A program made the translations under genes and the position numbers. Positions 6,973 to 12,256 of a stretch of DNA of 12,256 nucleotides are shown piece after piece (position 1 is the first letter of the stretch; each line of letters starts with the position of its first letter). Where the stretch lies: contig JAHFPO010000049.1 of the NCBI GenBank assembly GCA_023266695.1, positions 1 to 12,256 on the forward strand, in the 5' to 3' direction. The DNA comes from Hyphomicrobiales bacterium (GTDB lineage: Bacteria; Pseudomonadota; Alphaproteobacteria; Rhizobiales; Xanthobacteraceae). Under the pieces are notes generated by a model. It was not told the origin of the DNA and did no database searches. It saw nothing but the letters and a program-made list of their open reading frames with translations.

Positions 6973-7356
6973 ATGGCTGACAATGCACTCGACTGCGAAC
7001 TGTGCACGCCAGACATGGTACTCTTCGAAGAGGAGCGCGCATATGTCCGCTTGGATAATAACAGCCTCAGCCGAGGCCATGTACTTGTCGTTCCGCGCCG
7101 CCATGTCGCCAGCTTCTTCGACATGACGCGGGAAGAAAAAACGTCTGTTCTTGCACTTCTGGATCGCGCGAAAGCGCACATCGAGAAAGAATTCTCACCC
7201 GATGGTTACAATATTGGCGTCAACATTGGCCGCGCGGGAGGCCAATCGCGGATGCATGTCCATATCCACCTCATACCGCGCTATAAAGGCGACGTGGCCG
7301 ACCCGCGCGGAGGCATCCGCTGCGTGCTGGCGGACCGGAAGACGTCGGCACATTGA
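6973..7356 (+). CDS. HIT-family nucleotide hydrolase/transferase
   Basis: A 127-residue histidine-triad protein, a cytoplasmic enzyme family that cleaves nucleoside phosphoramidates, dinucleoside polyphosphates or related nucleotides. The triad is HVHIHLIPR (95-103), with H97 as the expected nucleophile. RGHVLVVPRRHV (34-45) and GYNIGVNIGRAGGQS (78-92) are classic HIT segments. An N-terminal CELC (8-11), together with H44 and perhaps H95, fits the structural zinc site of many bacterial HIT proteins. The start has only a weak GAGACGG upstream and lies 11 bp after the cyclase stop, so coupled translation is likely. A nucleotide hydrolase is an odd partner for this set of oxidoreductases; it may only share the promoter. 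Confidence 0.94.
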   Translation: MADNALDCELCTPDMVLFEEERAYVRLDNNSLSRGHVLVVPRRHVASFFDMTREEKTSVLALLDRAKAHIEKEFSPDGYNIGVNIGRAGGQSRMHVHIHLIPRYKGDVADPRGGIRCVLADRKTSAH

Positions 7357-7407
7357 CGTCGGATCAGCTCGCAAAAACCCGTCCGATCATGTGAGAAGGA
7401 GAACATT

Positions 7408-8715
7408 ATGGCTCGTCATTTGAAGCGCGGGATCGATGCGAGCGCGGTGAAGGAAGCCGACGCCAAGGTGCGCGAGACGGTCGAGCACATCCTCGCCGAT
7501 ATCGAGGCGCGCGGCGATGAGGCGGTGCGGGAGCTGTCGAAGAAATTCGATCAATGGGCGCCGGAGAGTTTCCGCCTGAGCAAACAAGAGGTCGAACGCG
7601 CGATCGGAAAAGTCGCCAAGCGCGACCTCGAGGACATCCGCTTCGCGCAGGCGCAGGTGAGGAATTTCGCCGAGAAGCAGAAAGCCTGCATTCTCGATCT
7701 CGAGGTCGAGACGCTGCCGGGAGTCATCCTCGGCCACCGCAACATTCCGGTCTCGAGCATCGGCTGCTACGTGCCGGGCGGGCGCTATCCGATGGTCGCC
7801 TCGGCGCACATGTCGATCGTGACGGCGCGGGTCGCAGGCGTGAAGCGGATCACCGCCTGCGCGCCGCCGTTCCAGGGAGGCCCGCATCCGGCGATCGTCG
7901 CCGCCATGCATTTCGGCGGCGCCGACGAGATTTACGTGCTCGGCGGCGTGCAGGCGATCGGCGCCATGGCGCTCGGCACGGCGTCGATCCCGCGCGTCGA
8001 CATGCTGGTCGGCCCCGGCAATGCCTATGTGGCGGAGGCAAAGCGCCAATTGTTCGGCCGCGTCGGCATCGATCTGTTGGCCGGGCCGACCGAGACCCTG
8101 ATCATCGCCGACGAGAGCGTCGACGGCGAAATTTGCGCGACCGACCTATTGGGCCAGGCCGAGCACGGGCCGACCTCGCCGGCGGTGCTCATCACCAATT
8201 CCGAGAAGCTTGCCCGTGATACCCAGCGCGAGATCGAGCGGCTGCTCAAGATCCTTCCCACCGCCGACGTCGCCCGCAAGGCGTGGGAGGATTATGGCGA
8301 GGTCATCGTCTGCGACGATGATGCGGAAATGGTGCGCGAGGCCGATCGGGTCGCCTCCGAGCACGTGCAGGTGATGACCAAGGACCCGGATTATTTCCTC
8401 ACTCACATGACGAGCTACGGCGCGCTCTTTCTCGGCCCGCGCACCAATGTCGCCTATGGCGACAAAGTGATCGGCACCAATCACACGCTGCCGACCCGCA
8501 AGGCCGCGCACTACACCGGCGGGCTGTGGGTCGGCAAGTTCCTCAAGACCTGCACCTATCAGAAGGTGCTGACCGACGAGGCGAGCGCTCTTATCGGCCG
8601 CTATTGCTCGCGGCTCTGTATCCTCGAAGGCTTCTCGGCTCATGCCGAGCAGGCGAACGTGCGCGTGCGCCGCTATGGCGGGCGCAATGTCGAATACGCG
8701 CAGCCTGCGGCATGA
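7408..8715 (+). CDS. histidinol-dehydrogenase-family oxidoreductase, probably catabolic (HpsN-like)
   Basis: A 435-residue NAD-dependent dehydrogenase of the HisD family, which oxidises a primary alcohol to a carboxylate in two steps. The fold signatures are present: CYVPGGRYP (120-128), GVQAIGAMALGT (180-191) and VGPGNAYVAEAKR (201-213). Zinc ligands by alignment to E. coli HisD are Q250, H253, D352 and H412; the catalytic pair is E318-H319 (SEHVQVM). Unlike biosynthetic HisD, the region after NHTLPT reads RKAAHYTGGLWVGKFLKT, which I associate with the sulfopropanediol dehydrogenase (HpsN)-like branch. No his genes are nearby. Hence a catabolic hydroxy-compound dehydrogenase is likelier than histidine synthesis; the exact substrate is unknown. 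ATG with AAGGAG six bases upstream. The stop overlaps the start of the SDR gene as ATGA. Confidence 0.92.
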   Translation: MARHLKRGIDASAVKEADAKVRETVEHILADIEARGDEAVRELSKKFDQWAPESFRLSKQEVERAIGKVAKRDLEDIRFAQAQVRNFAEKQKACILDLEVETLPGVILGHRNIPVSSIGCYVPGGRYPMVASAHMSIVTARVAGVKRITACAPPFQGGPHPAIVAAMHFGGADEIYVLGGVQAIGAMALGTASIPRVDMLVGPGNAYVAEAKRQLFGRVGIDLLAGPTETLIIADESVDGEICATDLLGQAEHGPTSPAVLITNSEKLARDTQREIERLLKILPTADVARKAWEDYGEVIVCDDDAEMVREADRVASEHVQVMTKDPDYFLTHMTSYGALFLGPRTNVAYGDKVIGTNHTLPTRKAAHYTGGLWVGKFLKTCTYQKVLTDEASALIGRYCSRLCILEGFSAHAEQANVRVRRYGGRNVEYAQPAA

Positions 8716-9494
8716 GCGCCGTGCCGCCGGTCGAGCTCACCAAGACGCCGTCATTTCGGCTCGACGGCAAGCGCGCGCTGGTGACGGGCGGCGGCCGCGG
8801 CATCGGGCTTGCCGCCGCCTCGGCGCTGGCGGAAGCCGGCGCTCATGTCACGCTCGCGGCACGCACAGCCACGGAAATCGAAGCGGCGGGGAAGGCGATT
8901 CGCGCCCGCGGCCAGCAGGCGGAGGCGCTCGTCCTCGACGTGACCGATCTCGACGCGGCGCGCGAAGCCATCGCCGCGGCGGAGCCGTTTGAAATCCTCG
9001 TCAATAATGCCGGCACCAATCGGCCGGCCTATCTCATGGACGTCAAGGTCGAGGACTTCGACCTGGTGATGGGTCTCAACGTGCGCGCGGCCTTCTTCGT
9101 CGCCCAAGCGGTGGCGCGGCGGCTCATCGAGGCGAAACGCCCGGGCTCGATCATCAACATCTCGTCGCAGATGGGCCACGTCGGCGCGGCGCGGCGAACC
9201 GTCTACTGCACCTCCAAGCACGCCATGGAGGGCTTCACCAAAGCGATGGCGATCGAGCTCGCCCCCCACAACATCCGCGTCAACAGTCTGGGGCCGACGT
9301 TCCTGGAAACGCCGATGACGCGTCCGTTCTTCGAGAACAAGGTATTCCGCGACGAGGTGCTCTCGAAGATCAAGCTCGGCCGCCTCGGCCAGCTCGAAGA
9401 GATCACCGGCGCGATCGTCTTTCTCGCCTCCGATGCATCGTCGCTGATGACCGGCAGTGCGCTTGTCGTCGACGGTGGTTGGACGGCGGAGTAA
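8712..9494 (+). CDS. short-chain dehydrogenase/reductase (classical SDR)
   Basis: A 260-residue classical SDR, a cytoplasmic NAD(P)-dependent alcohol/ketone oxidoreductase. Nucleotide motif TGGGRGIG at 25-32, LDV at 75-77, NNAG at 98-101, catalytic Ser152 (INISSQMG), YCTSK with Tyr165 and Lys169, and the end motif TGSALVVDGGW at 247-257. An Arg at 51 after the second strand (LAARTATE) leaves cofactor choice open, since NADP-type SDRs often carry a basic residue there. Start chosen at the ATG overlapping the stop of the HisD-like gene (ATGA); an in-frame upstream extension would run through the coding region of that gene. The overlap implies co-translation, so it probably acts in the same pathway, for example interconverting a secondary alcohol and ketone of the same substrate. 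Confidence 0.94.
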   Translation: MSAVPPVELTKTPSFRLDGKRALVTGGGRGIGLAAASALAEAGAHVTLAARTATEIEAAGKAIRARGQQAEALVLDVTDLDAAREAIAAAEPFEILVNNAGTNRPAYLMDVKVEDFDLVMGLNVRAAFFVAQAVARRLIEAKRPGSIINISSQMGHVGAARRTVYCTSKHAMEGFTKAMAIELAPHNIRVNSLGPTFLETPMTRPFFENKVFRDEVLSKIKLGRLGQLEEITGAIVFLASDASSLMTGSALVVDGGWTAE

Positions 9495-9495
9495 T

Positions 9496-9546
9496 CGGCC
9501 TCATGGTGAGGAGCCCTCGCAGAGCGCGTCTCGAACCATGAGGCCG
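9496..9546. terminator. palindrome between convergent genes, probable bidirectional terminator and dispersed repeat
   Basis: Arms CGGCCTCATGGT (9496-9507) and ACCATGAGGCCG (9535-9546) are perfect 12-bp complements around a 27-base spacer, in which GAG (9508-9510) and CTC (9530-9532) extend the stem imperfectly. It fills most of the 64 bp between the SDR stop and the stop of the convergent substrate-binding-protein gene. There is no T tract, so termination is inferred from position. I recall very similar CCTCATGGTGAGGAG...GAACCATGAGG units at many intergenic sites in Bradyrhizobium-type genomes, which suggests a dispersed repeat. Confidence 0.7.
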
Positions 9547-9558
9547 TCTAAGGGCAGC

Positions 9559-10533
9559 TTATTTCAACGGTGGCAAATCCTTGAAGTATTCCGGATGCGT
9601 CTTCTCCACCTCGGCCATGAACGAGGGGCGGAACTGATCCGGCACGTTCAGGCGCGGCGCGCCTTTCAACGTATTCATCAAGACCTCGTCCTCGGCGGAC
9701 TCGAAGGCACGCATCACCGCGGGTGACAGCCGCGGATCGTAGCTGATGTGCTTGATCGCTTTCTTGCCAATCGCCACGTCGGTCCCCGGCACCCACTTGG
9801 CAAAAATCTCCACCGCCTCGTCGCGGTTATTGCGGGTGAAATGCGAGGAGGCAGCAAGGCCCGCGGCGATGCTCCTCACCACCGCCGGGTTGCCCTCGAC
9901 GGTCGGACCATGCGCGGTCGCCACCATCACATAGGACATGTGATGGCCACCGCGGATCACGAGGAATGAATCCGGCACCTGTTCGAGCACCTGGGTGACA
10001 TAGGGCTCCCACGACACCACCGCGTCCACTTTTCCTTCCCTGAGCGCGGGCGCGAGACCAAACTGCGACCAGATGTTCTCGATGGTGAGGTCCTCGTATC
10101 TCATCTTGGCGCGCCGCAGCACCATCTTGAAATATTCATCGGACGTTTGCCCGCGCGCTAGCCCGATGCGCTTGCCCTTGAGATCGGTGACCTTGTTCGG
10201 ATTGATGCCGGTACCCTTCTTGGTGACGATGGCGAGCGGCTCGTCGGCGTTGTCGCGGGTGGCGTCGTTCATGATGATGCCGATCACCTTGAACGGCTCG
10301 CCGGAATGCACCGCCTTGAGGAACGTCGTCACGCTCATATCGCCGATTTGCGCCTCGCCGTTGTGCATGGCGTTGACCATGTCGGTGCCGGTATCGACCA
10401 CCTTCATGCGCGCGTCGACGCCGTGTTTCAGGAAAAAGCCCTTCTCGGCGCCGATGAACATCGGCAGATGGCCGAAATTGTTGCCGATCACCACGTCGAG
10501 CTTCGGCATTCCTTGGCCCGATTTCGTGCTCAT
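9559..10533 (-). CDS. NMT1/SsuA-type substrate-binding protein without signal peptide
   Basis: A 324-residue protein of the NMT1/THI5-like periplasmic-binding fold (SsuA/TauA/NitT relatives), normally the ligand-binding part of ABC importers. Family segments: GHLPMFIGAEKGFFLKHGVD (21-40), GEAQIGDMSVTTFLKAV (59-75), DLKGKRIGLARGQTSD (117-132) and LREGKVDAVVSWEPYV (164-179). The first lobe begins at about residue 11, leaving no room for a signal peptide. The ATG at 10533 has AGAGGTGAT upstream, and an in-frame TGA follows a short way further up with no start codon between. No permease or ATPase gene is in the window. It contains no cysteine, so it is not a Thi5-type HMP-phosphate synthase. It lies 33 bp after the CtBP-like dehydrogenase gene and is the last gene of that unit. 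It may work as a cytoplasmic binding protein or enzyme. Confidence 0.9.
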   Translation of the reverse strand: MSTKSGQGMPKLDVVIGNNFGHLPMFIGAEKGFFLKHGVDARMKVVDTGTDMVNAMHNGEAQIGDMSVTTFLKAVHSGEPFKVIGIIMNDATRDNADEPLAIVTKKGTGINPNKVTDLKGKRIGLARGQTSDEYFKMVLRRAKMRYEDLTIENIWSQFGLAPALREGKVDAVVSWEPYVTQVLEQVPDSFLVIRGGHHMSYVMVATAHGPTVEGNPAVVRSIAAGLAASSHFTRNNRDEAVEIFAKWVPGTDVAIGKKAIKHISYDPRLSPAVMRAFESAEDEVLMNTLKGAPRLNVPDQFRPSFMAEVEKTHPEYFKDLPPLK

Positions 10534-10566
10534 GCCATCACCTCTTTCGCTGCGGTGGAGGATTCA

Positions 10567-11529
10567 TCAGGCCGGCTTCACCGGATAAATCGGTTTTTCG
10601 CCGCTCAAGACCCGCGCCACGTCGGTCGCACACTTGGTCTGCAGCTCGGCGAGCGCTTCCACCGAATAGAACGCCGTATGGGGCGTCAGGATGAGATTGT
10701 CGCGGCCGATGAGCGGCGAATCCTTCGCCAGCGGCTCGGCCGCGACCACGTCGAGAGCGGCCCCGCCTAGATGGCCGCTGTCGAGTGCTTGAATCAGCGC
10801 CTGTTCGTCCACCAGCGGTCCGCGCGCCGTGTTCACGAGCAGCGCTCCCTTCTTCATCTTGCGGAAATTATCCGCGTTGAACAGGCCGCGCGTCTTGTCG
10901 TTCAGCGGCGCATGGATCGAGACGTAGTCGGAGATTTCCAGCAGCCGGTCGAAGCTCACGCCCTCGACGCCCGTCTTGTGCAGGACGTCGGCCGCAACGA
11001 ACGGGTCGTGGGTGACGACCTTCAATCCGAAGGCCTTGGCTTTCGGCGCCAGCGCGCGCGGAATATTGCCGAATCCGACGAGGCCAAGTACGCGGCCGTC
11101 GAGGCGATGGATCGGCACCACCGCCGGCATCTCCCAGCGCCCGGCCTGCGCCAGCTTGTTGGAAAGCGGAATCTTGCGGACGAGCGCGAGGAGCAGCGCC
11201 ATGGCGTGGTCCGACACCTCGTGCATGCAGTAATCGGGCACATAGGTGACGGTGATGCCCAGTTCAGCCGCCGCCGGAATGTCGATGTTGTCGACGCCGA
11301 GGCCGAAGCGGCCGATCACCTTGCAGCGCTTGAGCTGACGGAGGAGATCGCCCGGCAGCTTGGCATAGGTCACCATGACCGCATCGGCATCGCGCGCCAC
11401 CGCAAGAATATCCTCGGCGGAGGCGCTCTTCGCCATGCGCAACTCGGGCTGCAAGCGCGCCAGCGCCGCCTTGGCGGGATCGAGCGAGGGAAATGGGCTG
11501 TCGGTGACGGCGATCAGGGGCGGGCTCAT
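10567..11529 (-). CDS. D-2-hydroxyacid dehydrogenase, CtBP-like subfamily
   Basis: A 320-residue NAD-dependent D-isomer-specific 2-hydroxyacid dehydrogenase, interconverting a 2-hydroxy acid and the 2-oxo acid. FGLGVDNID (75-83) and VPDYCMHEVSDHAMALLLALVRK (97-119) are typical of the CtBP-like branch. The Rossmann loop is GFGNIPR (152-158), in which the third Gly of GxGxxG is Pro. Catalytic residues are Arg236 (NTARG), Glu265 (AAEP) and His284 (LTPHTAFYS). The ATG at 11529 has GGAG seven bases upstream and begins the first strand (PPLIAVTD); an in-frame start 37 codons earlier would run into the preceding gene. The stop is 33 bp from the next gene. It follows a second, different D-2-hydroxyacid dehydrogenase, separated by a 14-codon micro-ORF. 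Substrate unknown. Confidence 0.94.
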   Translation of the reverse strand: MSPPLIAVTDSPFPSLDPAKAALARLQPELRMAKSASAEDILAVARDADAVMVTYAKLPGDLLRQLKRCKVIGRFGLGVDNIDIPAAAELGITVTYVPDYCMHEVSDHAMALLLALVRKIPLSNKLAQAGRWEMPAVVPIHRLDGRVLGLVGFGNIPRALAPKAKAFGLKVVTHDPFVAADVLHKTGVEGVSFDRLLEISDYVSIHAPLNDKTRGLFNADNFRKMKKGALLVNTARGPLVDEQALIQALDSGHLGGAALDVVAAEPLAKDSPLIGRDNLILTPHTAFYSVEALAELQTKCATDVARVLSGEKPIYPVKPA

Positions 11530-11570
11530 GGCTTGGCTCCGAACATCGCTTCGATCACGGCCTGCGACAT
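11526..11570 (-). CDS. 14-codon micro-ORF coupling the two dehydrogenase genes, or gene remnant
   Basis: The 43 bp between the two dehydrogenase genes read as an open frame from an ATG (11568-11570), two bases after the upstream TGA, to a TGA (11526-11528) that overlaps the next ATG as ATGA. It encodes MSQAVIEAMFGAKP. The ribosome binding site (TTGAGG) sits too close to be good. It may be a coupling leader. The peptide faintly recalls the start of BtpA/SgcQ-family proteins, so it could be what is left of a deleted gene; that comparison is from memory only. Confidence 0.25.
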   Translation of the reverse strand: MSQAVIEAMFGAKP

Positions 11571-11572
11571 CC

Positions 11573-12256
11573 TCAAGTCTTGAGAACTTCGGGATTATAA
11601 CAATTGGGGGGCCGCCGGCCTTCCAGCAGAGCAAGGACATTGTCCACCACCACGTTCGCCATCATCTCCCTGAGCTCCGCGACCGCGCTGCCGAGATGCG
11701 GGATGGCGACGACATTGGACATTTTCAGAAGTTCAGGGGCAACCTGCGGCTCGTGTTCATGGACGTCGAGCCCCGCTCCCGCGATACGCCGCGCGCCGAG
11801 AGCGCGCACGAGCGCCGCTTCGTCGACGATCGCGCCGCGGGCGGTATTGATCAGGAAGGCGGTTGGTTTCATCAGGCCGAACTCACGATCGCTGATCATA
11901 TGCCGCGTGTCGGGCTTGAGCGGCGCGTGCACCGATACGAAATCGGATTCTTTCAGGAGCGCATCAAGCGATCTGTATTCGAGACCGAACTCCTTCTCCA
12001 CGTCAGGCTTGCGCCGCGGACTCCAATAGAGCTGGCGCATCGAGAAGCCCCGTGCGCGCCGGGCGACCGCTTGGCCGATGCGGCCGCCTCCTCCGATGAG
12101 CCCGAGCACCTTGCCGTGAACCCAGGCCCCCGCAAGATAATTCGATTGCGAGCCGGGGAATACTCCCGAGCGGAGCAGCCGGTCGCCTTCCACGATCCGG
12201 CGGGCGACCGCGATCATCAGACCGATGGTGAGGTCGGCCGTCGCCTCGGTGACGAC
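11573..12256 (-). CDS. D-2-hydroxyacid dehydrogenase, glyoxylate/hydroxypyruvate reductase-like (5' end cut by window edge)
   Basis: 227 residues of a D-isomer-specific 2-hydroxyacid dehydrogenase are visible; the frame is open to position 12256, so roughly the first 100 residues lie outside. Numbering from the edge: TEATADLTIGLMIAVARR (3-20) is the usual start of the NAD domain, GGGRIG (56-61) the GxGxxG loop, VSVHAPL (107-113), NTARG with catalytic Arg140, Glu169 in HEHEP, and His187 in AIPHLGSA. The PHLGSA ending of the catalytic segment and the WSPRRKP loop after the second strand (possibly NADP-favouring) resemble the GyaR/GhrB reductases. An internal ATG at 12217 is not the start, because family sequence continues upstream of it. 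It is in the same direction as the CtBP-like gene, 43 bp away, and probably in one operon. Confidence 0.93.
   Translation of the reverse strand, partial: VVTEATADLTIGLMIAVARRIVEGDRLLRSGVFPGSQSNYLAGAWVHGKVLGLIGGGGRIGQAVARRARGFSMRQLYWSPRRKPDVEKEFGLEYRSLDALLKESDFVSVHAPLKPDTRHMISDREFGLMKPTAFLINTARGAIVDEAALVRALGARRIAGAGLDVHEHEPQVAPELLKMSNVVAIPHLGSAVAELREMMANVVVDNVLALLEGRRPPNCYNPEVLKT

Noticed and set aside
8526..8711. Upstream extension of the SDR frame
   Set aside because: It lies entirely within the HisD-like gene in another frame; the ATGA overlap gives a normal SDR length.
9559..10533. Thi5/NMT1 HMP-phosphate synthase
   Set aside because: The fold is shared, but the catalytic cysteine-rich motif of Thi5 is absent; the protein has no cysteine at all.
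11530..11640. 37-codon extension of the CtBP-like dehydrogenase
   Set aside because: It would overlap the C-terminal coding region of the preceding dehydrogenase and adds residues before the expected first strand.

Overview
The window looks like a chromosomal segment of an alphaproteobacterium, probably Hyphomicrobiales near Bradyrhizobium, Rhodopseudomonas or Xanthobacteraceae. This rests on high GC, the gene types, the form of the Tad pilus genes, and an intergenic palindrome of a kind I remember from that group. No database was consulted, so the placement is inference.

Left half, minus strand (1-5307): part of a Tad/Flp (type IVc) pilus assembly locus, transcribed right to left as cpaB, cpaC, a small lipoprotein gene, cpaE, cpaF. 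CpaB and the secretin CpaC build the periplasmic and outer-membrane channel. The lipoprotein sits where CpaD is often found. CpaE/TadZ is the ParA/MinD-like localisation protein, and CpaF/TadA is the motor ATPase, cut by the left window edge. No cpaA or pilin gene lies upstream of cpaB in the window.

Middle (5308-5659): a 352-bp divergent intergenic region, AT-richer than its flanks. It holds an operator-like inverted repeat, a hairpin next to the cpaB ribosome binding site, a possible 41-codon leader ORF, GC-rich palindromes and a 22-bp tandem direct repeat just before the next gene. I found no convincing -35/-10 pair.

Right half: two convergent metabolic transcription units. On the plus strand (5660-9494) are a YCII-family protein, a cyclase/kynurenine-formamidase-family metal hydrolase, a HIT hydrolase, a histidinol-dehydrogenase-family oxidoreductase that looks catabolic, and an SDR overlapping it by ATGA. 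On the minus strand (12256 down to 9559) are a D-2-hydroxyacid dehydrogenase cut by the right edge, a second CtBP-like D-2-hydroxyacid dehydrogenase, and an NMT1/SsuA-type substrate-binding protein with no signal peptide. The units meet at a 12-bp-arm palindrome that probably ends transcription.

Together the right half suggests uptake or sensing, and stepwise oxidation, of a small hydroxylated acid or alcohol. A hydroxy-sulfonate is one possibility, but the substrate cannot be read from the sequence. I saw no mobile element, CRISPR array, tRNA or rRNA.
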